DNA of 9,162 nucleotides from an uncultured Collinsella sp. (GCA_905197585.1 CAJJZO010000061.1:1-9162), one strand, 5' to 3'; counted from the stretch's first letter, positions 1 through 7,005 are shown. Notes: generated from the sequence alone by a model not told the origin. Program-made: numbers and translations.

Positions 1-2
1 GG

Positions 3-2594
3 CTACTTGTCGGCAGCGGTCTTTTTGGTAGTCGACTTCTTGGACGTCGTCTTTTTCGCCGTCGTCTTTTTGGCAGCAGTCTTCTTTGCCGCCGTCGTCT
101 TCTTGGCCGTGCTCGCCTTGGTCGTGGTCTTGCGGCCGCGGGCGGGCTTCTTCTCCTTGGTCGGGCAGTCCATGTTCACGCAGATGCGCCACGGGCCGCG
201 CGCCGTGTTGACCACCACGATGGGGGCGCCGCACTCGGGGCAGGTCTCACCCGTCGCCTCGAGCTTACCGCGCGCCGGCAGAGGATAGCTCACGCCGCAG
301 TCATCGTAGTTGGTGCAGCGGATAAAGCGCTTGCCGCTCTTCTCGCTCTTGTGTGCGATCAGGTCGCCATGGCGTCCGGCCTCGGCACATACCTTGCACT
401 CACCCACCTTAAGGTCGGGTTCGTAGTTAGTGGGGCACGTGGGGTTCACGCAGATCTCAAAGGCCTTCTGACGGAACGGCTGGCACTTAATGCGCGGCGC
501 GCCGCACTCGGGGCACACGGCCGCCTCGCCCTCGAGCGGGCTCACCTTAACGCCGCTCGGCACCGGATAGGTCACATCGCAGTCGGGCCAACCCATGCAG
601 CCGATAAAGCTGCCACGGGTCTTGGCGCTCGTCTTCATGACCAGGTCCTTGCCGCACTTGGGGCAAGCGCCCACGCGCGCATCGGCCGTGACGGCGTCGC
701 TGATGGCGTCGCCCAGCTCCTGCGTGTGCTTGAGCAGCTCGTCGAGCACGCCAGCCAGCAGCGCGCGCGAGTGCGTCACGACATGCTCTTCGGTGTCCTC
801 GCCGCGCTCGACGCGGGTCATGTCGCCGTCGAGCTCACTGGTCATATCGGGGCTCGTGATGCGCGGGGCAAACTGTGACAGCGCATCGATGATGGCAATG
901 CCCAGCTGGCTCGGCTCAACGGGATCGTTTTTGAGATAGCGCACGGCATACAGGCGCTCGATGATGCTCGCGCGCGTGGACTTGGTGCCCAGGCCGCGCT
1001 TTTCCATCTCCTGCACGAGCTTGCCCTGGCTGTAGCGCGCGGGCGGCTCGGTCTGCTTTGCCTCGAGCTTAATGTCGAACACGTCGACCGTATCGCCCTG
1101 CTCCAGCGGCGGCATCTGCTCATCGCGCTTAAGTCCATACGGATACGCCTCGCGGAAGCCCGGAGTCACGAGCACATCGCCCGAAGCCACGAACGGCTCG
1201 CCGTTCACATCGAGCTCGAGCTTGGTGTTCTCGATGGTCGCGGGACCCATAAGCGTCGCTAGGAAGCGGCGGGCGATGAGGTCGTAGAGCTTGCGCTGGC
1301 CGCCGTCGAGTGTGGACGGATCGCCCTCGCCCGTAGGGTAGATAGGCGGGTGGTCGGTGGTCTCGACCTTGCCGCGCGTGGGCTTCATGGGGCCGGCGAG
1401 CACCTTTTTGCACACAGGCGCCAGCGCCGGGTTGATCTTTGCCAGGTCGCTCACCACGGCGCCCAGATCGAGCGTCGCGGGGTACACGGTGTTGTCGACA
1501 CGCGGGTAGCTGATAAGACCCGCCATGTAGAGGGACTCGGCGATGCGCATGGTACGCGCAGGTGAGATACCCTCGGCCGCAGCGGCTGCCTGCAGCGAGG
1601 TGGTCGCAAACGGCGTGGGCGGCTGCTGCTTGCGCGAGCGCTTGGTCACCGCGGCGACGGTTGCCGTCTTGGCACCGTCAACGTGACCGTACGCCGTCTC
1701 AGCAGCATCCTTGTCGGTAAAGCGCGCCGTCTTGTGCGCGATCTTAAAGCGATCGTCCTCGGCAGCGCCTTGCGCGGCACCCATGCCGCGAATCTGCCAA
1801 TAGTCCTCGGGCACAAACGCCATGCGCTCGCGCTCGCGCTCGACCACCAGGGCAAGCGTCGGCGTCTGCACACGGCCGGCAGAGCGCACGTTACCAAAGC
1901 CGCCAAACTTGGCGAGCGTCAGGTAGCGCGTGAGCACCGCACCCCAAATGAGGTCGATGTGCTGGCGGCTCTCGCCGGCGTCGGCCAGATTCTGGTCGAG
2001 CGAGACGAGATTATCGAAGGCCTGCGTGATCTCGGCCTTGGTAAACGAAGAGTACTGGGCGCGGGCAACCGGCAAGTCCGGCGCCACCTCGCGCACCTTG
2101 TTGAGGGCGTCCGAACCGATTAGCTCGCCCTCGCGATCGAAGTCCGTGGCGATAATGACGCTGTCAGACTTTTTAGCGAGGTTCTTGAGCGAACGAATGA
2201 GTTCCTTCTCGGCCGGTAGCTTAATGACGGGCGCCCAGGTGAGGTAAGGCAGGCTCTCGAGTTTCCAGCCCTTGATTGAGATGCCATCGGCAAGAAACGG
2301 CTTGCGCTTGGTGTCGTAGGGCGGACGCGCCAGGCCATCGGGTATGTCGGCCGGCAGCATCTCGCCGTCCTCGGTGACCGAATACCAGCCCAGCTTTTTA
2401 TCGAACAGCACGCTGTCGCAAAAATCGGGCGCTAGGATGTGACCGGCAAGGCCGATGGTCACGCACTCCTCGCCCTTCCACTCAAAACGGTAGATGGCGG
2501 TGTTGTACACCTTGTCCTTTTTGGGCTTGCCCGTGGACAGACGCTCGGCGATCTGACGCGCGGCGTCGTTTTTCTCGGCGATGATGAGCTTCAA
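3..2594 (-). CDS. topA: DNA topoisomerase I, type IA, with four zinc ribbons and a lysine-rich tail
   Basis: Cuts one DNA strand through a 5'-phosphotyrosine bond and passes the other through, relaxing negative supercoils in the cytoplasm. The TOPRIM domain is seen as IIAEK (E7) and TDFDREGELIG (D151, D153, E155 bind Mg2+). The catalytic tyrosine is Y363 in SYPRVDNTVYP. RSAGRVQTPTLAL (about 237-249) and GLGTKSTRASIIERL (534-548) are family blocks. Four four-cysteine zinc ribbons follow: C644/647/666/672, C694/697/715/720, C733/736/760/766 and C785/788/805/810. The last 45 or so residues are Lys/Thr/Ala repeats of the kind seen on actinobacterial TopA and histone H1-like tails. The start is TTG at 2592-2594, supported by AGGAG six bases upstream and by MKLIIAEK being the normal family N-terminus. 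It is the last gene of the tat-hyp cluster, 54 bases after hypB. The core motifs look more like archaeal topoisomerases than E. coli TopA, so TopB/III is a weaker alternative name. Confidence 0.95.
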   Translation of the reverse strand: MKLIIAEKNDAARQIAERLSTGKPKKDKVYNTAIYRFEWKGEECVTIGLAGHILAPDFCDSVLFDKKLGWYSVTEDGEMLPADIPDGLARPPYDTKRKPFLADGISIKGWKLESLPYLTWAPVIKLPAEKELIRSLKNLAKKSDSVIIATDFDREGELIGSDALNKVREVAPDLPVARAQYSSFTKAEITQAFDNLVSLDQNLADAGESRQHIDLIWGAVLTRYLTLAKFGGFGNVRSAGRVQTPTLALVVERERERMAFVPEDYWQIRGMGAAQGAAEDDRFKIAHKTARFTDKDAAETAYGHVDGAKTATVAAVTKRSRKQQPPTPFATTSLQAAAAAEGISPARTMRIAESLYMAGLISYPRVDNTVYPATLDLGAVVSDLAKINPALAPVCKKVLAGPMKPTRGKVETTDHPPIYPTGEGDPSTLDGGQRKLYDLIARRFLATLMGPATIENTKLELDVNGEPFVASGDVLVTPGFREAYPYGLKRDEQMPPLEQGDTVDVFDIKLEAKQTEPPARYSQGKLVQEMEKRGLGTKSTRASIIERLYAVRYLKNDPVEPSQLGIAIIDALSQFAPRITSPDMTSELDGDMTRVERGEDTEEHVVTHSRALLAGVLDELLKHTQELGDAISDAVTADARVGACPKCGKDLVMKTSAKTRGSFIGCMGWPDCDVTYPVPSGVKVSPLEGEAAVCPECGAPRIKCQPFRQKAFEICVNPTCPTNYEPDLKVGECKVCAEAGRHGDLIAHKSEKSGKRFIRCTNYDDCGVSYPLPARGKLEATGETCPECGAPIVVVNTARGPWRICVNMDCPTKEKKPARGRKTTTKASTAKKTTAAKKTAAKKTTAKKTTSKKSTTKKTAADK

Positions 2595-2600
2595 AAGAGG

Positions 2601-2605
2601 CTCCT
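2601..2605 (-). promoter_or_regulatory. Ribosome binding site fixing the TTG start of topA
   Basis: On the minus strand AGGAG lies six bases before the TTG codon at 2592-2594. No ATG or GTG in the topA frame gives a better-placed site, and the peptide starting at the TTG matches the usual type IA N-terminus. The TTG start is therefore well supported. Confidence 0.75.
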
Positions 2606-2648
2606 ATCTCGTATCTCTGCGGCTACGCCCGCCCGTATGGCGGCCGAC

Positions 2649-3332
2649 TTACGCCCTTGCTTGCTCAATCTGCCCGATGAGCCAATCGCACCAGGCATCC
2701 ATGCCCTCGCCCTTGCGCGCGCTCACGGCAAACCGCGGCGCCTGTGGATTGAGGTCATCGAGTGTCTTAGTATACCTATCCATGTCAAAATCGAAAGCCG
2801 GAGCCACGTCAACCTTGTTGAGCAGCTGCGCGCCGGCGTGTTGGAAGATGCCCGGGTACTTGATGGGCTTGTCGTCGCCCTCGGGCACCGAGAGGATCAT
2901 GATGGACAGGTTCTCGCCCAGGTCAAAGTCGACTGGGCAGACCAGGTTACCCACGTTTTCGATAAAGATGACGTCGATGTTTTCCAGACCCACAGCCTGG
3001 TCGAAGGCGTCAACGGCCTCCATGATCATGTTGCCCTCGAGATGGCACAGGCCGCCCGTGTTGATCTGGATGGCGGGCATGCCGGCTTCCTTCATGGTGA
3101 TGGCGTCGACGTCCGAGGCGATATCGCCCTCGATGACGGCGCAGCACAAGCCGGCCTTGTCGCGCAGGCGCTCGTTGGTGCCCAGAATCGTAGTGGTCTT
3201 GCCCGAGCCAGGGCTCGACAGCACATTGATCACATAGGTGCCTGTCTCTTTAAATCGCTGTCGCAGCTGATCTGCCAGGCGCTCATTGCGCGACAGAATT
3301 GGCGATGCGATATCAATCGTTTTCTCGGCCAT
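2649..3332 (-). CDS. hypB: Hydrogenase nickel incorporation GTPase HypB
   Basis: A GTPase of the SIMIBI class that works with HypA to insert nickel into the large subunit of [NiFe]-hydrogenase (in some bacteria also feeding urease). Visible motifs are the P-loop SSPGSGKTT (39-47), EGDIASDVDA (68-77), ENVGNLVCPVDFDLGE (125-140), NKVD (172-175, guanine specificity) and SARKGEG (204-210). The internal metal site is kept as C96, H97 and C132. At 227 residues it is the short form. It lacks both the N-terminal CxxCGC-type high-affinity site of E. coli HypB and the His-rich nickel-storage stretch of rhizobial HypB. The ATG has AAGGAG eight bases upstream. It follows hypA by 54 bases and precedes topA. 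No hypC, hypD, hypE, hypF or hydrogenase structural gene is inside the window. Confidence 0.96.
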   Translation of the reverse strand: MAEKTIDIASPILSRNERLADQLRQRFKETGTYVINVLSSPGSGKTTTILGTNERLRDKAGLCCAVIEGDIASDVDAITMKEAGMPAIQINTGGLCHLEGNMIMEAVDAFDQAVGLENIDVIFIENVGNLVCPVDFDLGENLSIMILSVPEGDDKPIKYPGIFQHAGAQLLNKVDVAPAFDFDMDRYTKTLDDLNPQAPRFAVSARKGEGMDAWCDWLIGQIEQARA

Positions 3333-3386
3333 ACTCGGCGCTCCTTACTTCTACCATTTATACCCCGTCCCCAGGTTGCTGGCGGG

Positions 3387-3743
3387 CTAATCGTCGGGGG
3401 TTTCGATTTCTATACTGGCGATGTCGAGCTCGCGGCCGTGCAGTAGGCGCACATTGGCGCCACCGCACTGGGGACAACGGCAATGGAAGCGGTCGTGCTC
3501 AAAGACCTCGCCGCAGTCCAGACACTCGCTTTGTGGATGGACTTCCTCTACGGCAAGCTCGCAGCCGCGCGTGAGCGGGTCCTCATCGCGAAACGTCTCC
3601 CAGGCAAAGTCGAGCGCCTCGCGCACGACCTCGGTCATATCCCCGATACGCAGCGTTACCAAAACGGCGCGCGAGGCCCCCGCCCCACGCGCCGCGCGAA
3701 TCACTGTATCGAGTATGCCGTTGACAATGCCAACCTCGTGCAT
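3387..3743 (-). CDS. hypA: Hydrogenase maturation nickel metallochaperone HypA
   Basis: A small cytoplasmic nickel chaperone that binds Ni(II) at its N-terminus and hands it to the hydrogenase large subunit together with HypB. The start MHE carries the essential nickel ligand H2, with E3. The zinc site is two CxxC pairs, C74/C77 and C90/C93, in the CLDCGEVF...CPQCGG segment. At 118 residues it is full length for the family (about 113-120). The ATG lies six bases after the tatC stop. A GAGGAG site overlaps the end of tatC nine bases upstream, so its translation is probably coupled to tatC. The neighbouring hypB gives the partner GTPase. HybF is the E. coli paralogue, but with hypB adjacent HypA is the natural name. 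Confidence 0.96.
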   Translation of the reverse strand: MHEVGIVNGILDTVIRAARGAGASRAVLVTLRIGDMTEVVREALDFAWETFRDEDPLTRGCELAVEEVHPQSECLDCGEVFEHDRFHCRCPQCGGANVRLLHGRELDIASIEIETPDD

Positions 3744-3749
3744 ACCGAT

Positions 3750-4541
3750 TTACTCCTCGTCGTCCTCATCGTCCGAGAACAGGTCCAGACGACTCACAAA
3801 CAGGCCCTCCTTGCCCTCGCGCGCGGTAATGACCACACGGGCGATGGCGAGCGAAATCTCGTAGAGCGAGAGCAGGGCGCCATACATGAGACCCAGCGTA
3901 ACGGGCGAGCCGTCGGGCGTGATCACAGCCGAACCCACGAGCAGGCCAACGTATACATAACGCCAGGCACCGCGGAAAGCAGCGTAGGACACGATGTGGA
4001 AGACGGACAGATAGAAGATGATGAGCGGCAGCTCAAACGCCACGCCAAAGCCGATCATAAAGAGCAGCTCCATGTTGACGTAGTTCTCCAGATCGGGCAG
4101 TGCCGTAGCGACGGCCGAGGTCTCGCCGATGAGCCACTCAAAGCCCGCAGGAATGATGATGAAGTAGCAGAAGATGGCACCCAGGAAGAACAGCACCGTC
4201 GAGGCGAGCACCGTGGGCACGACCCACTTGCGCTCGTTGGGTCGAAGCGCCGGCAGGAAAAACGCTAGAATCTGCCAGATGATCATGGGCGTGCACATGA
4301 CCACGGCCATCTTGATGGCCAGCGAGAAGCGCAAGCCAAAGCCGCCGAGCGTGGTAGTGATGTAGAACTTACCGTCCGGCACAAAGGAGCGGATGGGATC
4401 TTCCAGGATGTCGAGCACAACAGGCGTGGCGAAATACAGCACGATAGCGGCGGCAAACACCGACACGACCACGATGGTCAGGCGGCGACGGAGTTCTCCC
4501 AGGTGATCGAAGAGCGGCATACGCGCAGGTCCGATAGGCAT
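3750..4541 (-). CDS. tatC: Twin-arginine translocase subunit TatC
   Basis: A polytopic membrane protein and the main receptor for twin-arginine signal peptides. It recruits TatA to export folded, often cofactor-loaded proteins. The N-terminal signature MPLFDHLGELRRRL (8-21) includes the signal-binding glutamate (E16 here, E15 in E. coli). The LRPNERK loop (99-105) has the second recognition glutamate at E103. An in-membrane FE pair (169-170) and the ITPDGSP segment (207-213) match family positions. Six hydrophobic segments can be traced, and both ends are cytosolic. The last residues are highly acidic (SDDEDDEE). The ATG shares one base with the preceding stop (TAATG), and GGAGG lies nine bases upstream inside the previous gene. 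The 263-residue length is typical. A start at the internal Met8 is possible but has no better ribosome site. Confidence 0.97.
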   Translation of the reverse strand: MPIGPARMPLFDHLGELRRRLTIVVVSVFAAAIVLYFATPVVLDILEDPIRSFVPDGKFYITTTLGGFGLRFSLAIKMAVVMCTPMIIWQILAFFLPALRPNERKWVVPTVLASTVLFFLGAIFCYFIIIPAGFEWLIGETSAVATALPDLENYVNMELLFMIGFGVAFELPLIIFYLSVFHIVSYAAFRGAWRYVYVGLLVGSAVITPDGSPVTLGLMYGALLSLYEISLAIARVVITAREGKEGLFVSRLDLFSDDEDDEE

Positions 4542-5119
4542 TACTCATCGCCTCCCTTCGAGGCGTCGGCGGCGGCAGCGTCGTCCTCGGCCTCGAGCTC
4601 GCGAGCGAGCTGGTCGACGACGGCCTTGCGCTTGCGGGGACGACGGGCGTAGAGATCGGCCGTCGTGGGCTCTGCCGGCTCGGGCTCGGGCTCCGGCTCT
4701 GCAGCAGGTTCGGGATCGACGGTGGCAGCGGCAGGCTCGGCCTTGGCGGGCTCGGCCTCATCAGCAGCGCCTTCGCCCTCGGTGGCACCCTCGCTTGCGG
4801 CCTTCTCGGCGGCAAGGCGGGCACGGCGCTCGGCAAAGGTCTCCTTCTTTGCGGGCGCAGCCGTCTCGACGGCATCCTCGTCCGCATCGGAATCATCATC
4901 GACGGCAGCCTTCTTGGGCTTGACCGGGGCCGACGCGGCCTCGCTTACCGGGTCGATGATCTCGGACTGAACAACGGCCGTCATCTTTTCCTGCGTCTCG
5001 CGGAACTGACGGATGGCACGGCCGATCGTACGGCCCATCTGCGGGAGCTTATCCGGGCCAAACAGCAAAAAGCCGAAGACCACGATGATCGCGAGCTCAC
5101 CCTCTCCAATACCAAACAC
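4541..5119 (-). CDS. tatA: Twin-arginine translocase TatA/TatB family subunit with a long acidic tail
   Basis: A single-span membrane protein that forms the TatA-type pore and/or the TatB-type receptor partner of TatC. The N-terminus reads FGIGEGELAIIVVFGFLLF, then the hinge GPDKLPQMGRTIGRAIRQF (21-39), an amphipathic helix. A glutamate at position 8 and the spacing resemble TatB, while the hinge and helix resemble TatA, so the A/B assignment is open. Residues from about 60 to 192 form a low-complexity, Ala/Glu/Pro/Asp-rich tail with an EP repeat (about 136-151) and a basic RRPRKRK patch (159-165). I chose the GTG at 5117-5119 (192 residues). It puts the Met directly before FGIG, as in the family, and has GGAGG five bases upstream. 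A longer reading to 5164 adds 15 residues with no ribosome site. It is the first gene of the tat-hyp-topA cluster and overlaps tatC by one base. Confidence 0.92.
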   Translation of the reverse strand: MFGIGEGELAIIVVFGFLLFGPDKLPQMGRTIGRAIRQFRETQEKMTAVVQSEIIDPVSEAASAPVKPKKAAVDDDSDADEDAVETAAPAKKETFAERRARLAAEKAASEGATEGEGAADEAEPAKAEPAAATVDPEPAAEPEPEPEPAEPTTADLYARRPRKRKAVVDQLARELEAEDDAAAADASKGGDE

Positions 5120-5124
5120 ACATA

Positions 5125-5129
5125 CCTCC
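5125..5129 (-). promoter_or_regulatory. Ribosome binding site supporting the GTG start of tatA/B
   Basis: On the minus strand GGAGG is followed after five bases by GTG at 5117-5119. An ATG two bases further upstream is in another frame and gives no Tat protein. The upstream in-frame ATG at 5162-5164 has no purine-rich site in front of it. Confidence 0.65.
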
Positions 5130-5194
5130 AAGGCTCGATGTGAGTCGAGCCCGCACCGCGCCATTCGGCCGGAACTCGTCTATTCATTCGGTCA

Positions 5195-5200
5195 AGTATA
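5195..5200 (-). promoter_or_regulatory. Candidate -10 box for the tat-hyp-topA operon
   Basis: TATACT is a near-consensus -10 hexamer about 75 bases upstream of the tatA/B start. It sits within CTATACTT, which recurs upstream of the aminotransferase gene. No good -35 hexamer is visible at 16-18 bases, where the sequence is instead one arm of a GC-rich hairpin. This is inference from one hexamer and its position. Confidence 0.35.
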
Positions 5201-5228
5201 GCGCCCGGACGCCAAAACGTCCGAGCGC
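5201..5228 (-). terminator. Hairpin, probable terminator after the STAS gene
   Basis: The arms at 5201-5211 and 5218-5228 pair over 11 base pairs around a six-base loop. As minus-strand RNA the single mismatch becomes a G-U wobble, so the stem is continuous in that direction. It is followed by UAUACUUG rather than a clean U run, so termination may be partial. It lies about 45 bases after the STAS stop. It directly abuts the candidate -10 box of the tat operon, so it could also act as an operator-like structure. Confidence 0.45.
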
Positions 5229-5272
5229 ATCACAAACATATGCCAAACGGCATGCCCTTTTGGGGGCAAAGA

Positions 5273-5587
5273 TTATGCAGCGGTGATCGAAATCTCCTGG
5301 TCGACACCCAACAGCTGAACCACGCGCATCACCGGGGGCTGCACATTGGTGCAGCTAAAGCGCTTGCCGTGGTCGACCGCGTGGTGCGCGGCGCCCACGA
5401 GCACGCCAATGCCCGTCGAGTCGATGTAGCTCACCTGGGCAAAATCGAGCTCAACGGCCTCAGTGGGCTGCTCGAGCGCCAGGTCGATGGCATTGCGCAG
5501 GCTATCGGCGTTAGAGATATCGATCTCGCCGGTTACCTTAATGGTGTAGGTCTCCGGCGTGGGGTTGGTGGAAATACCCAAATCCAT
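5273..5587 (-). CDS. STAS-domain protein, anti-sigma factor antagonist-like (SpoIIAA/RsbV family)
   Basis: A cytoplasmic single-domain STAS protein of 104 residues, the usual length of an anti-anti-sigma factor. In the best-known family members the unphosphorylated protein sequesters an anti-sigma kinase and frees a sigma factor. Phosphorylation of a serine turns it off. Visible landmarks are TGEIDISNADSLRNAI (19-34) and the hallmark VSYIDSTGIGVLVGA (52-66), where S57 in DSTG aligns with the phospho-acceptor serine of RsbV. The ATG has AAAGGAG seven bases upstream. It starts 66 bases after the aminotransferase stop, in the same direction, and may be read with it. No partner kinase, phosphatase or sigma factor lies in the window, so its target is unknown. 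Other STAS roles are possible. Confidence 0.88.
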   Translation of the reverse strand: MDLGISTNPTPETYTIKVTGEIDISNADSLRNAIDLALEQPTEAVELDFAQVSYIDSTGIGVLVGAAHHAVDHGKRFSCTNVQPPVMRVVQLLGVDQEISITAA

Positions 5588-5653
5588 GTATACGCTCCTT
5601 TACGTATCGAAAGTGCGGATAGTACTGGGCGCGGACTTGCGGGGCCCTAGGCG

Positions 5654-6958
5654 TTAGGCGCGCTCGGCACGAGCAAGCTCGGCAGCGACAAGCTTAACGG
5701 CCAGCACCAGCACGTCGAGCGCGGCCTCCAGGTCCTCGACCGTGGGATAGCTCGGCGCGATGCGGATGTTGGTGTCGCGCGGGTCCTTGCCATAGGGCCA
5801 AGTGGCGCCGGCCGGTGTGAGCTTGACGCCCAGGTCGGCGCAGAGCGCGGCGACCTTTTGGGCCGAGCCCTCGGGACCATCGAAGCTTACAAAGTAGCCG
5901 CCGCGGGGGTGCGTCCAAGTAGCGCAACCCGTATCGCCCAAGCCCTCGGTGAGCTTGCGCTCAACGGCCTCAAAGCGCGGGCGCAAAAACTCGGCATGCT
6001 TTTTCATGTGCTCCTTGACCGCCTCGATGGTGGGAAGGAAGCGCACGTGACGCAGCTGGTTGAGCTTATCGGCACTGATGAGGCCGGCCTTCAGGCGCTT
6101 GGAGAACTCCGCGATAACCGCGGGGCTCGCACCGATAAAGCCGATACCGGCGCCCGGGAAGGTGATCTTGGACGTCGAGGCAAAGGCCACCACGCGGTCC
6201 TCGGTGCCCGCCGCGCGAGCGAGGTCAAAAATGTTTGCGAGCTCATCGGTCTCGTCGTACAGGTCGTGCACGCAGTAGGCGTTGTCCCAGAAGATGCGGA
6301 AATCGGGCGCGGCCGTGGGCATCTCGACCAGGCGACGCACAGTGTCCTCGCTAAAGGTGATGCCCGTGGGGTTGGAATACTTGGGCACGCACCATAGACC
6401 CTTGATGGAATCGTCGGCGGCAACCAGGCGCTCGATTTCGTCCATATCGGGGCCGTTGTCGGTCATCGCGACGGGAACGTTCTCGATGCCCAAGTCGGCG
6501 GTGATGCCAAAGTGGCGATCGTAGCCGGGAACAGGGCACAGGAACTTGACCTTCTTGCCGTCGTGCGCTGCCTCGTAAGCCTCCCAGGGCTCGCTGCCGC
6601 ACGAGCCACAGCGCCAGAACATGCCGGCGATGTCGTGCTCGATCAGCAGGCTCGACGAGCCCAGCACGAGTGTCTGCTCAGCGGGGCAGCCCAGGAACTC
6701 CCCTGCCAGCTTGCGTGCCGAGGGAATGCCCTCAAAGCAGCCGTAGTTGGAACAATCGACGTTGCCGTCGTGCAGATCGGCATCGGCATTGAGGATATCG
6801 AGCATGGGTCGAGAGATGTCCACCTGGGAGGGCGACGGCTTGCCGCGGGCCATGTCGAGCGCCAGGCCCTTGGCCTTGACCTCGGCGACCTCGGCTTTGA
6901 GCGCCTCGATGGCGGCATCGAGTTCGGTGGTTTCCATCTTCTGGTAGATCGTCTGCAT
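5654..6958 (-). CDS. Pyridoxal-phosphate aminotransferase, probable aspartate aminotransferase (Rv3722c-like)
   Basis: A fold type I PLP enzyme that probably exchanges the amino group between aspartate and 2-oxoglutarate, linking central carbon and nitrogen metabolism. PLP-binding features are N196 in YSNPTG, D225 and Y228 in DNAY, and the Schiff-base lysine K264 in STSKITFPGAG. R399 in RIAPSYPT fits the substrate carboxylate-binding arginine. The N-terminal GLALDMARGKPSP block and the overall 434 residues match the actinobacterial group containing mycobacterial Rv3722c, known as the main aspartate aminotransferase there. The GFI segment after the PLP lysine is intact. The ATG has GAAAGG about eight bases upstream. 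Met8 is a second in-frame start with a poorer site. MocR-type regulators share the fold, but there is no DNA-binding domain here. The substrate is inferred from the family. Confidence 0.88.
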   Translation of the reverse strand: MQTIYQKMETTELDAAIEALKAEVAEVKAKGLALDMARGKPSPSQVDISRPMLDILNADADLHDGNVDCSNYGCFEGIPSARKLAGEFLGCPAEQTLVLGSSSLLIEHDIAGMFWRCGSCGSEPWEAYEAAHDGKKVKFLCPVPGYDRHFGITADLGIENVPVAMTDNGPDMDEIERLVAADDSIKGLWCVPKYSNPTGITFSEDTVRRLVEMPTAAPDFRIFWDNAYCVHDLYDETDELANIFDLARAAGTEDRVVAFASTSKITFPGAGIGFIGASPAVIAEFSKRLKAGLISADKLNQLRHVRFLPTIEAVKEHMKKHAEFLRPRFEAVERKLTEGLGDTGCATWTHPRGGYFVSFDGPEGSAQKVAALCADLGVKLTPAGATWPYGKDPRDTNIRIAPSYPTVEDLEAALDVLVLAVKLVAAELARAERA

Positions 6959-6999
6959 GGGTGCGACCTTTCGCGAAGCGGTACGTTGCAGTTCGTCTA

Positions 7000-7005
7000 A
7001 GTATA
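7000..7005 (-). promoter_or_regulatory. Candidate -10 box for the aminotransferase gene
   Basis: On the minus strand TATACT lies about 42 bases before the ATG at 6956-6958, giving a short untranslated leader with the ribosome site in place. It is inside the same CTATACTT string seen upstream of tatA/B. The expected -35 region is GC-rich and shows no TTGACA-like hexamer. Confidence 0.4.

Noticed and set aside
3355..3370. TATAAA-like hexamer between hypA and hypB
   Set aside because: No -35 box is visible at a proper distance, and the cluster layout does not need an internal promoter.
2439..3446. 335-codon open frame on the plus strand opposite hypB and the start of topA
   Set aside because: It lies antisense to two clearly recognisable genes, has no ribosome site, and its His/Asp/Arg/Ala-rich composition is typical of a shadow frame in GC-rich DNA.
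3483..4268. 261-codon open frame on the plus strand opposite hypA and tatC
   Set aside because: It is antisense to well-supported genes, its Arg/His/Glu-rich low-complexity product matches no family, and there is no ribosome site.
5120..5164. Longer tatA/B start at the ATG at 5162-5164
   Set aside because: It adds 15 residues unlike any Tat N-terminus and has no ribosome site, while the GTG at 5117-5119 has GGAGG and gives the normal FGIG start.
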